Shown here piece after piece: positions 1 to 5,475 of a DNA stretch of 8,352 nt (within the stretch, counting starts at the first letter, position 1; the number at the start of each line of letters is the position of its first letter). Where the stretch lies: positions 1-8,352 of the forward strand of contig JAFMSC010000164.1 of assembly GCA_017353825.1 (NCBI GenBank). Reading direction: 5' to 3'. The translations under genes and the position numbers were made by a program. The notes under the pieces are model-generated. The model searched no databases. It worked only from the letters and a program-made list of their open reading frames with translations, and had not been told where the DNA came from. The DNA comes from Hyphomicrobiaceae bacterium (GTDB lineage Bacteria > Pseudomonadota > Alphaproteobacteria > Rhizobiales > Hyphomicrobiaceae).

Positions 1-1
1 C

Positions 2-229
2 AGGTCGGGTTGAGCGGCCGAGGCCGCCCAGCGCGCCACAACGGAGGGTGCCACCGCGGGGCAGCGGCAGCACCCTCTCGTCGGCGACACCCGACCTGGC
101 AGTGCGCGCGGCGACACCCGCACCGGTGTTGCGACCGCACGAAGGACCAGCCGGTCGGCGCGCTTCCCGATTGTCGAGTAGCGCGTAGGGACGAGCCGGC
201 AGCATGGGTGTTCGGCAGCCAGGAGTCAT
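2..229 (-). CDS. Partial open frame off the left edge, possibly a PabB-like N-terminus
   Basis: An ATG at 229 follows a clear ribosome-binding site (AGGAGAG, five bases upstream) and the frame stays open for 76 codons to the window edge. It lies 75 bases downstream of the broken SMR gene on the same strand. Near the start it reads MLPARPYALLDN, which recalls the 'PYxLLDD' opening of aminodeoxychorismate synthase component I (PabB). After about residue 30 the sequence turns into Arg/Gly-rich text with no family resemblance. A neighbouring frame from about 165 leftward reads LVLRAVATPVRV, closer to what a PabB could continue with, so a frameshift is possible, as in the SMR gene beside it. The identity is a guess from a short motif; the ribosome-binding site and open frame are what the sequence shows. 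Confidence 0.3.
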   Translation of the reverse strand, partial: MTPGCRTPMLPARPYALLDNREARRPAGPSCGRNTGAGVAARTARSGVADERVLPLPRGGTLRCGALGGLGRSTRP

Positions 230-304
230 GAAACTCTCCTGAAAGAATCCCAAAATGTTTCTGACGCGGCCGCCCTTGCCTGGCGGGCTTCCCAACCACG
301 GCTG

Positions 305-643
305 TCAGGCGCGGACGGACCGATACGTCACCTTCAGCCCGACGATGCCGTTGACCACCACCGCGATGGAGAACAACCGCAGCGCCGAAGCGGCTCTGAG
401 AACAGCGCGATCCCGGCGACGACGGTGCCGGCCGCGCCAAAGCCGGTCCACACGGCATAGGCGGTCCCAACCGGGAGCACCTGCAGGGCCTTGGTGAGGA
501 GGTAGACGAAAAACGCCAGCAGCGCCAAGGAGATCGTCCACCAGCGTGGGTTGGCGAAGCCGTCTCCTTCTTCATCGCCAGCGCCCAGGCGACATCGACG
601 AGGCCGGACGCGATGAGAGCAGCCAAGCCAGGGTCGGCGTCAT
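305..643 (-). pseudogene. SMR family efflux transporter (SugE/Gdx type), broken by three frameshifts
   Basis: Read across three frames, this stretch gives one continuous small multidrug resistance protein of 113 residues, the normal family length, with four hydrophobic segments. It starts MTPTLAWLL, continues (second frame) IASGLVDVAWALAMKK, then (third frame) GFANPRWWTISLALLAFF and the hallmark LPVGTAYAVWTGFGAAGT, and ends (fourth segment) ALRLFSIAVVVNGIVGLK. Each change of frame needs one missing base, at about 615-617, 562-564 and 389-391, and each can be repaired by doubling one base (CTCTC to CTCCTC, GAGAC to GAGGAC, CCGCT to CCGGCT). Such inner-membrane proteins exchange protons for guanidinium or cationic compounds. 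The conserved first-helix Glu of the family is Asp here (GLVDVAW). The start ATG overlaps the GST stop codon as ATGA, so the two genes were coupled. Either a young pseudogene or indel errors in the assembly. Confidence 0.85.
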
Positions 644-1368
644 GATGCGGCTTGGCGGCCCCGCGCCTGGCCCCCGGACAGCGCGTCCGGGGATCGCATC
701 AGGGTGCGCAAGCGCGAATCCTGCGCTTGGAGGAAGCGCCACAGCCGCTCGGGGTAGTCGGCAGCGGCCGCGGCGCGGACGGAAGGGCGCAGGGCAAGCG
801 CCCGACGCCACGCGCTGACCTTCGGCTTGCCCGCCAGGATGCTCAGATCGGCGATCGCATCGAAGGTGTCGAAATAGCGCAACGCTGGGCCGAAGGCAGC
901 ATCGACCAGGCTGAAGCGCTCGCCCGCAAAGTACGGCCCCGCGCCCAGCACGTGCTCCAGGCGGGAGAACTTCTCAGCCAGCGCCTGCCGCCTGCGCTCG
1001 AACAGCGCCGCCTCCGGCGTGGTCTCGATGACGTAGATGTCGGCCAGTATCGAGGAGCAGAACTCGATCCACGCCCGGTGCTCGGCGCGCTCGATCGGGT
1101 CGGTCGGGTGCAGCGCAGGGCCCGCCTGCGTCTCCTCGATGAACTCGCAGATGACGGCGCTCTCGAACAGCACCGCCTCCTCTGACCCCGGCCGCGCCAC
1201 CCTCAATAGGGGCACTTTGCCCAGGGGTGAGATGGCCTTGAACCAATCCGGCTTGGCCGCGAGGTCGATGGTGACACGCTCGAAGGCCACGCCTTTCTCG
1301 CTGAGCGCGATGGCTGCCCGCTGCACGTAGGGGCACAGATGGTGGCTGACGAGGGTCAAATCGGACAT
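640..1368 (-). CDS. Glutathione S-transferase family protein, Cys-type active site
   Basis: A 242-residue cytosolic glutathione S-transferase. The N-terminal thioredoxin-like domain (about 1-85) has the CPYVQR motif with Cys12, as in omega-like and related thiol-transferase GSTs, rather than a Tyr or Ser; KVPLL with the cis-Pro at 53; and ESAVICEFIEE, whose Glu69-Ser70 binds the glutathione gamma-glutamyl group. The C-terminal helical domain has the N-capping box in FSLVDAAFGP. About 25 residues at the end (after FLQAQDSRLRTL) are polar and Ala/Gly-rich, beyond the usual fold. The start was chosen because MSDLTLVSHHLCPY is the family's normal beginning and GAGG lies eight bases upstream; the frame opens farther, to 1524, but that would read through the promoter. 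Its stop overlaps the SMR start. It is divergent from marR and probably repressed by it. The substrate is unknown; detoxification is inferred from context. Confidence 0.92.
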   Translation of the reverse strand: MSDLTLVSHHLCPYVQRAAIALSEKGVAFERVTIDLAAKPDWFKAISPLGKVPLLRVARPGSEEAVLFESAVICEFIEETQAGPALHPTDPIERAEHRAWIEFCSSILADIYVIETTPEAALFERRRQALAEKFSRLEHVLGAGPYFAGERFSLVDAAFGPALRYFDTFDAIADLSILAGKPKVSAWRRALALRPSVRAAAAADYPERLWRFLQAQDSRLRTLMRSPDALSGGQARGRQAAS

Positions 1369-1463
1369 GCTTGCCTCATGCTGGTCTATCGTTGGGGCGC
1401 CGCAGCCGTGCACGCCAGGGTGGAGGCGCCCATATCGATGGCCGAGGCGGGCTTCGCGCAGAA

Positions 1464-1475
1464 ATGCGAACGCAT
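1464..1475. promoter_or_regulatory. Operator copy 1, probable MarR site
   Basis: ATGCGAACGCAT: two perfect 5-base arms around AA. It covers the predicted start of transcription (about 1472) of the GST gene, so a bound repressor would block initiation. It is identical to the core of copy 3. Confidence 0.7.
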
Positions 1476-1478
1476 GGA

Positions 1479-1506
1479 GATATATGCGAGTGCATCTAGT
1501 TGTCAA
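1479..1506 (-). promoter_or_regulatory. Sigma70 promoter of the GST-SMR unit
   Basis: On the minus strand a perfect -35 TTGACA (1506-1501) is followed after 16 bases by TATATC (1484-1479) as the -10. The start of transcription would be near 1472, giving a leader of about 100 bases before the GST ATG. Operator copy 2 fills most of the spacer and copy 1 covers the start point, which points to direct repression by the divergent MarR protein. Confidence 0.65.
1484..1495. promoter_or_regulatory. Operator copy 2, probable MarR site
   Basis: ATGCGAGTGCAT matches copies 1 and 3 except at two bases, keeping ATGCG on the left and TGCAT on the right. It begins exactly 20 bases after copy 1, about two helical turns, so both sites face the same side of the DNA. 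It lies in the spacer of the GST promoter. Confidence 0.6.
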
Positions 1507-1508
1507 GA

Positions 1509-1537
1509 TTGCATGCGAACGCATGCATCGCTAGGAT
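1509..1537 (+). promoter_or_regulatory. Candidate marR promoter
   Basis: TTGCAT (1509-1514) and TAGGAT (1532-1537) stand 17 bases apart, each four of six to consensus. The implied start of transcription is at about 1544, the A of the marR ATG, which would make the mRNA leaderless. The same AGGA (1533-1536) is also correctly spaced to serve as a ribosome-binding site if transcription starts farther upstream. The palindrome at 1510-1527 lies inside this promoter. Confidence 0.4.
1510..1527. promoter_or_regulatory. Operator copy 3, probable MarR site, strongest palindrome
   Basis: TGCATGCGAACGCATGCA has perfect 8-base arms around AA, the longest of the three copies. It begins just upstream of the GST -35 and lies between the candidate -35 and -10 of marR, so it fits autorepression of marR as well as control of the GST gene. 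Confidence 0.72.
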
Positions 1538-1543
1538 CGGCAC

Positions 1544-1993
1544 ATGCCCAAGCCGACCGCCCCGAATCTGCCGAGCGACGCCGTCGTTGACGCCTGGATC
1601 GCCCTCAATCGGGCGCAGCAGACGGCGCAGCTGAAGATCGAGCGCGCCTTGCGTGATGCGCAGCTGCCGCCCTGCGCCTGGTACGACGTGCTGTGGGAGC
1701 TGGACCGCGCGGGCGAGGCTGGGCTGCGCCCCTTCGAGATCGAGCGCCGGCGGCTGATCGCGCAGTCCAATATCTCGCGCCTCGTCGACCGCTTGGCGGA
1801 GGCCGGCTACGTCGAGCGTGTGCCCTGCCAAGAGGACGCTCGCGGCCAGCGCGTCGTCATCACCCCGGCAGGCCGCGAGATGCGCAAGCGCATGTGGCCC
1901 GTCTACGCACGCGCCATCGGCGACGCGGTCGGCCGCCGCGTCTTGGACCCGGAGGCGCAGATGCTGGCCACCCTCCTGGGGAAGCTGACCTAG
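1544..1993 (+). CDS. MarR family transcriptional regulator
   Basis: A 149-residue cytosolic winged-helix regulator of normal MarR length. Helices at both ends (about 12-35 and 115-148) would form the dimer interface. The central part shows the family pattern: AWYDVLWELDRAGEAGLRPF (residues 46-65), the recognition region AQSNISRLVDRLAEAGYVER (about 73-92) and the wing, EDARGQRVVITPAGREM (about 96-112), with the expected Asp-Arg wing residues. MarR proteins usually repress a divergent gene and themselves and release DNA on binding a phenolic or lipophilic ligand. The three matching palindromes in the intergenic region with the GST gene are the obvious targets. Given the aromatic catabolic cluster downstream, a phenolic or electrophilic inducer is plausible but only inferred. 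It is not in an operon with catI, as about 300 bases separate them. Confidence 0.93.
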   Translation: MPKPTAPNLPSDAVVDAWIALNRAQQTAQLKIERALRDAQLPPCAWYDVLWELDRAGEAGLRPFEIERRRLIAQSNISRLVDRLAEAGYVERVPCQEDARGQRVVITPAGREMRKRMWPVYARAIGDAVGRRVLDPEAQMLATLLGKLT

Positions 1994-2020
1994 CAGGTCG
2001 CTGAAATCGGTTTTTGCGGC

Positions 2021-2062
2021 CCTCGAGGCGCGGTGGGGCATCGATCCGAGCACGCCTCGAGG
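2021..2062. repeat. 10-bp inverted repeat downstream of marR
   Basis: CCTCGAGGCG (2021-2030) is repeated inverted as CGCCTCGAGG (2053-2062) with a 22-base loop. Each arm also contains the self-palindrome CCTCGAGG. No T-run follows on either strand (a TTTTT precedes it on the plus strand at 2011-2015), so it is not a standard terminator; it may still end or protect the marR transcript, or be a protein site. Confidence 0.4.
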
Positions 2063-2178
2063 ACGCTGCCATCGTATCCGCTCAACGACGGACGCCGCTT
2101 CGCGCGTCCATGCAACCGATGCTTGCGAGTTTTGAGCAGCCTGCTCGGCATTGGACCCAGGGGTTGGACCGACGCTTT

Positions 2179-2214
2179 GCGTTGCTTTGGGCGTTGCTTT
2201 GGGCGTTGCTTTGG
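2179..2214. repeat. 12-bp tandem repeat, three perfect copies
   Basis: GCGTTGCTTTGG occurs three times head to tail and then breaks off after GC. It lies in the roughly 300-base stretch between marR and the catI-like gene. In the frame of the downstream gene it would encode repeated Ala-Leu-Leu-Trp, but that extension is not part of the protein family. I see no convincing promoter or gene in the rest of 1994-2292. Confidence 0.85.
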
Positions 2215-2292
2215 GCCTTGATTTCGCGGCTTGCTTTTGCCGGGCGCTGCGACAACACTGGCGCCACCCGCGAACGCATCCAACCCGTCCCG

Positions 2293-3135
2293 ATGGCCAA
2301 GATCCTTCCCCTCGCTGATGCAGTCGAAGAGGTTGTGCGCGACGGCGACAAGGTCGCCTTCGAGGGCTTCACGCATCTGATCCCCTATGCGGCCGGCCAC
2401 GAGGCCATCCGCCAGCAGCGCAAGGACCTGACCCTGGTGCGCATGACGCCGGACCTGCTCTACGACCAGCTGATCGGCGTCGGTGCGGCGCTGAAGATGA
2501 TCTTTTCATGGGGTGGAAATCCTGGCGTCGGCTCGCTGCACCGCTTCCGCGACGCCTACGAGCAGGGTTGGCCACGGCCTCTGGAAATCGAGGAGCACAG
2601 CCACGCGGCCATGGCCAACGCCTACGAGGCCGGCGCGGCTGGGCTCCCGTTCGCCGTGTTCCGCGGCTACCGCGGCGCCGAACTGGCAAGCGTCAACCCC
2701 AGCATCAAGTCGGTCACCTGCCCCTACACCGGCGAGCAATTGGCCACCGTCCCGGCCATGAAGCTCGACAGCGCCGTGGTCCATGCCCAGCGCGCCGACC
2801 GCGAGGGCAACGTCATGCTGGAGGGCATCGTCGGCGTGCAGAAGGAGGCCGTGCTGGCGGCCAAGCGCGCGCTGGTGACGGTCGAGGAGATCGTGGACGA
2901 CCTGGGCCTCCGCTCTTACAACGCCTGCGTGCTGCCGCACTGGACCATCACGGCTGTGGCGTACGTTCCCGGCGGCGCGCATCCCTCCTACGCTCAGGGT
3001 CACTACAAGCGCGACAATGCCTTCTACGAGGCCTGGGACCCCATCGCGCGCGAGCGCGACACCTTCACGGCGTGGGTGAAAGAGAACATCCTGGAGAAGG
3101 GGCCCGAGGCCTTCGCGCGCTTCGCCCGCACATGA
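2293..3135 (+). CDS. catI: 3-oxoadipate CoA-transferase subunit A (glutaconate CoA-transferase GctA/CatI type)
   Basis: A 280-residue class I CoA-transferase alpha subunit of the larger GctA-like type; the PcaI type is about 230 residues. With subunit B it would move CoA from succinyl-CoA to 3-oxoadipate, giving 3-oxoadipyl-CoA and succinate in the cytosol, just before thiolytic cleavage. Visible family features are the start AKILPLADAVEEVVRDGDKV, GFTHLIPYAAGHEAIR (about 27-42), RMTPDLLYDQLIGVGAALK, the Gly-rich SWGGNPGVGS, and the C-terminal LPHWTITAVAYVPGGAHPSY. The start is placed where family similarity begins; no ribosome-binding site is visible before it, which is odd for the first gene of an operon. 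The frame is open back to 2014, adding 93 unlikely residues through a tandem repeat. Its stop overlaps the next start (ATGA). Substrate assignment rests on the pcaHG neighbours; another dicarboxylate is possible. Confidence 0.85.
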   Translation: MAKILPLADAVEEVVRDGDKVAFEGFTHLIPYAAGHEAIRQQRKDLTLVRMTPDLLYDQLIGVGAALKMIFSWGGNPGVGSLHRFRDAYEQGWPRPLEIEEHSHAAMANAYEAGAAGLPFAVFRGYRGAELASVNPSIKSVTCPYTGEQLATVPAMKLDSAVVHAQRADREGNVMLEGIVGVQKEAVLAAKRALVTVEEIVDDLGLRSYNACVLPHWTITAVAYVPGGAHPSYAQGHYKRDNAFYEAWDPIARERDTFTAWVKENILEKGPEAFARFART

Positions 3136-3770
3136 CGGAGATCGACCACATCGCGGTTGTCGCACCGGACCTGGGCACCGGCGTCGCCTGGGTACGCGAG
3201 ACGCTGGGCGTGGAGATGCCGGCGGGCGGCCGGCACCGGGAGATGGGTACGCACAACCGCCTCGTCGGCCTGGGGCCGGAGGTCTACCTTGAGGTGATCG
3301 CCGTTGACCCCGAGGCGCCGCGTCCGCCGCACCGCCGCTGGTTCGGGCTCGACGACCGTGACGCGGTGCGGCAGCACTGGCGGGAGGGGCGCCGTCTGCG
3401 TGGCTATGTTGCGCGATGCACCGGGATTGCCGCCACCATCGGGGGGGAGGGCGAGACGTTTGGCGAGCCGATGCGCGTCTCGCGCGGCGAACGGCAGTGG
3501 CTGTTCGCAGTGCGCCCCGACGGCGAGCTGCCGCTGGGCGGCGCGCTGCCGTGTCTTATCGATTGGCGCGAGCAGGGCACGCTGGCGCCGTCCATGCCGG
3601 ACCTAGGGCTCAGGCTGCAAAGCCTGCGTGTCGAGACGCCCAACCCCGGCGCGGTCCATGCCGCCCTCGACGCCATCGGCCTGGCACGCAAGCCGGACAT
3701 CAGCCGCGGGCCGCAGGTGCGCCTCACCGCCACCATCACCACGCCCGACGGCGCACGCGTGCTCACCTGA
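3132..3770 (+). CDS. VOC family protein with Glyoxalase_3-like domain, between the CoA-transferase genes
   Basis: A 212-residue cytosolic protein of the vicinal oxygen chelate superfamily. It opens IDHIAVVAPDLGTGVAWVRE, then GGRHREMGTHNRLVGLG and VYLEVIAVDP, the typical beginning of the Glyoxalase_3-like group. His6, His41 and Glu54 are candidate metal ligands by position. A second half contains LFAVRPDGELPLGGALPCLI and DWREQGTLAPSMPDLGLRL. VOC proteins bind a divalent metal and act on vicinal oxygen groups as lyases, isomerases, epimerases or dioxygenases; the reaction here cannot be read from sequence. The ATG overlaps the catI stop (ATGA), so translation is coupled, and the catJ-like gene begins 34 bases after its stop. 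The position inside the CoA-transferase pair suggests a task linked to 3-oxoadipate or its CoA ester, or to a side product; this is inference. Confidence 0.85.
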   Translation: MTEIDHIAVVAPDLGTGVAWVRETLGVEMPAGGRHREMGTHNRLVGLGPEVYLEVIAVDPEAPRPPHRRWFGLDDRDAVRQHWREGRRLRGYVARCTGIAATIGGEGETFGEPMRVSRGERQWLFAVRPDGELPLGGALPCLIDWREQGTLAPSMPDLGLRLQSLRVETPNPGAVHAALDAIGLARKPDISRGPQVRLTATITTPDGARVLT

Positions 3771-3804
3771 CAATTACCACGGCACAAGGGCCTCAGGTTT
3801 AGCC

Positions 3805-4587
3805 ATGGCAGCCCCCTCCACATGGACGCCGACCGAGATGATGACCATCGTCGCGGCGCGCGCGCTCAAGAGCAGCGACGTGTGCTTCGTCGGCATCGGC
3901 GCGCCGTCGGCCGCCTGCAACCTGGCGCGGCTTACCCACGCGCCGGGCATCACGCTGATCTATGAGAGCGGCACCATCGCCACCAAGCCCAACCTGCTGC
4001 CGCTCTCCATCGGCGACGGGGAGCTGTGCGAGACGGCGCTCACCACCGTGTCGGTGCCCGAGATGTTCCGCTACTGGCTGCAGGGCGGACGCATCACCGT
4101 GGGCTTCCTGGGCGGCGCCCAGATCGACCGTTTCGCCAACCTCAACACCACCGTGGTCGGGCCGTACAATAGGCCGAAGGTGCGCCTGCCTGGCGGTGGC
4201 GGCGCGCCGGAGATCGCGACCTCCTGCCAAGAGGTGTTCATCACCATGGCCCAGAGCAAGCGCTCGTTCGTCGCCAAACTCGACTTCATCACCTCGCTGG
4301 GCCACGGCGAGGGCAAGTGCAGCCGCGAGCGCCTCGGTATCGCCACCAAGGGACCCACACGCCTCATCACCGACCTCAGCGTCCTGGAGCCGGACGCGGA
4401 GACCCGCGAGATGACGGTGGTTTCCATCCATCCAGGTGTTACGCGCGAGAGGATCGCCGATGCCACCGGCTGGCCCGTCAAGTTCGCCGCCAAGGTGGCC
4501 GATACGCCGCCGCCGACCGTCGAGGAGCTCACCGTTCTGCGCGACCTCCACGCGCGCACACGGGCGGCCATCGAGGGCAAGGCATGA
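3805..4587 (+). CDS. catJ: 3-oxoadipate CoA-transferase subunit B (glutaconate CoA-transferase GctB/CatJ type)
   Basis: A 260-residue class I CoA-transferase beta subunit, partner of the subunit A encoded at 2293-3135. The sequence has the early Gly-rich CFVGIGAPSAACNLARLTHA and then IYESGTIATKP, whose Glu54 matches in motif and number the catalytic glutamate of Acidaminococcus glutaconate CoA-transferase beta that forms the glutamyl-CoA intermediate. GGRITVGFLGGAQIDRFANL and RLPGGGGAPEIATSCQEVF follow, then the C-terminal STHPGV-like segment (SIHPGVTRERI). The start is the ATG at 3805, preceded by AGG seven bases upstream; the frame opens earlier (3628), but that part is a shadow of the VOC gene. 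The subunits are normally adjacent, so the gene between them is unusual. A 166-base gap separates it from pcaH. The 3-oxoadipate substrate is inferred from the neighbours. Confidence 0.87.
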   Translation: MAAPSTWTPTEMMTIVAARALKSSDVCFVGIGAPSAACNLARLTHAPGITLIYESGTIATKPNLLPLSIGDGELCETALTTVSVPEMFRYWLQGGRITVGFLGGAQIDRFANLNTTVVGPYNRPKVRLPGGGGAPEIATSCQEVFITMAQSKRSFVAKLDFITSLGHGEGKCSRERLGIATKGPTRLITDLSVLEPDAETREMTVVSIHPGVTRERIADATGWPVKFAAKVADTPPPTVEELTVLRDLHARTRAAIEGKA

Positions 4588-4655
4588 TCTGGATCAAGGC
4601 GCAGGGCTCATTCGTAGCATCGGAATGCGTTACGGTGTGCAATTGTGCCGAGATG

Positions 4656-4682
4656 GGTGTCGGACCGTCGGGGTCTGACACC
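4656..4682 (+). promoter_or_regulatory. Hairpin in the catJ-pcaH gap
   Basis: GGTGTCGGACC (4656-4666) and GGTCTGACACC (4672-4682) form an 11-pair stem with one G-U pair and a five-base loop. No T-run follows, so it is not a standard terminator. The right arm recurs 50 bases on at 4722-4732 as GGTCTGACGCC. It could be an mRNA processing or stability element, an attenuator between the transferase and dioxygenase genes, or a protein-binding site for an internal pcaH promoter. Confidence 0.5.
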
Positions 4683-4732
4683 ATTGCGCGAGAGGGCGTT
4701 GGCGACGGAGACGGACCCGGAGGTCTGACGCC
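4672..4732. repeat. Direct repeat GGTCTGACRCC upstream of pcaH
   Basis: GGTCTGACACC at 4672-4682 and GGTCTGACGCC at 4722-4732 differ by one base and are 50 bases apart, about five helical turns. The second copy ends 21 bases before the pcaH start. Such spacing is compatible with a regulator binding both sites, but no matching regulator gene is in the window. Confidence 0.45.
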
Positions 4733-4753
4733 GACAAGGGGTGAGATGAAACC

Positions 4754-5473
4754 ATGACTGACATGTATTCACGCGCGGGCAACGCGGCGGATCCGCCTTC
4801 GCTCTATCCCGATTACGTCGGCACCCGCACCCGTTCGCCCAAGCAGCCGCTCGTCATCATTCCGCAGACCCTGTCCGAGATCACCGGGCCGGTCTACGGC
4901 CACTCCGATGCACGTTCCGAGGAGGCCGACCTCACCAAGCAGCACGTCGGCGAGCCGCTGGGCGAGCGCATCATCGTCAAGGGCCGCGTGCTCGACGAGG
5001 CGGGCCGGCCGGTGCCCAACACGCTGATTGAGATCTGGCAGTGCAATGCCGCCGGCCGCTACATCCATGTGGTGGACCAGCACCCCGCCCCGCTCGACCC
5101 CAACTTCACGGGCGCCGGCCGCGTCGTCACCGATGCCGACGGCAACTACCAGTTCGTCACCATCAAGCCCGGTGCCTATCCCTGGGGCAATCACCCCAAC
5201 GCGTGGCGTCCGGCGCATATCCACTTCTCGCTGTTCGGGCCGTCCTTTCTCACGCGGCTCGTCACGCAGATGTACTTCCCCGGCGACCCGCTGTTCCCCT
5301 ACGACCCGATCTTCAACTCGGTCTCCGACCCCAAGGCGCGCGAGCGCATGATCAGCCGGTTCGACATCGAGACCACCAAGCCGGACTGGGCGCTGGGCTA
5401 CATCTTCGACTTCGTGCTCCGCGGCCCCAACGGCACGCCCATGGAAAACAGAGACTTCCCGGACCAGGATTGA
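4754..5473 (+). CDS. pcaH: Protocatechuate 3,4-dioxygenase beta subunit
   Basis: A 239-residue intradiol ring-cleavage dioxygenase subunit, the usual length for PcaH. With the alpha subunit it oxidises protocatechuate with O2 to 3-carboxy-cis,cis-muconate, the entry of the beta-ketoadipate pathway, in the cytosol. The non-haem Fe(III) ligands are all present: Tyr103 (GRYIHVV), Tyr142 (GAYPWGNH), His155 and His157 (RPAHIHFSLFG), corresponding to Tyr408, Tyr447, His460 and His462 of the Pseudomonas putida enzyme. Arg152 and Gln172 (TQMYFPGDPLFPYDP), near the active site in the known structure, are also kept. The N-terminal PDYVGTRTRSPKQPL and TGPVYGH segments are typical of the beta subunit. 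The ATG at 4754 is preceded by an AAGGGGTGAG purine-rich stretch. The pcaG start is two bases after its stop, so both are surely co-translated. Confidence 0.97.
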   Translation: MTDMYSRAGNAADPPSLYPDYVGTRTRSPKQPLVIIPQTLSEITGPVYGHSDARSEEADLTKQHVGEPLGERIIVKGRVLDEAGRPVPNTLIEIWQCNAAGRYIHVVDQHPAPLDPNFTGAGRVVTDADGNYQFVTIKPGAYPWGNHPNAWRPAHIHFSLFGPSFLTRLVTQMYFPGDPLFPYDPIFNSVSDPKARERMISRFDIETTKPDWALGYIFDFVLRGPNGTPMENRDFPDQD

Positions 5474-5475
5474 AA

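Noticed and set aside
82..120. Direct repeat CGGCGACACCCG at 82-93 and 109-120
   Set aside because: Only two short copies in GC-rich DNA; chance is likely and no function is suggested.
270..286. Small CCGCC/GGCGG stem after the SMR gene as a terminator
   Set aside because: Only five pairs and no T-run on the minus strand.
652..1185. A 177-codon open frame on the plus strand opposite the GST gene
   Set aside because: GC-rich antisense shadow: Arg/Ala/Leu-rich with no motif, while the other strand encodes a clear GST.
1990..2030. Possible insertion sequence end (CAGGTCGCTGAAATCGG and the following T-run)
   Set aside because: It resembles transposon termini loosely, but I see no matching inverted end, target duplication or transposase remnant nearby.
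2014..2292. A 93-residue N-terminal extension of CoA-transferase subunit A
   Set aside because: The family begins at about MAKILPL. The extension is Arg-rich text followed by a tandem-repeat-coded ALLW run and has no recognisable domain.
2506..3165. A 219-codon minus-strand frame opposite the subunit A gene
   Set aside because: Antisense shadow of a well-recognised gene, with no family resemblance.
3799..4551. A 250-codon minus-strand frame opposite the subunit B gene
   Set aside because: His/Arg/Gly-rich mirror of the codons of a clear CoA-transferase.
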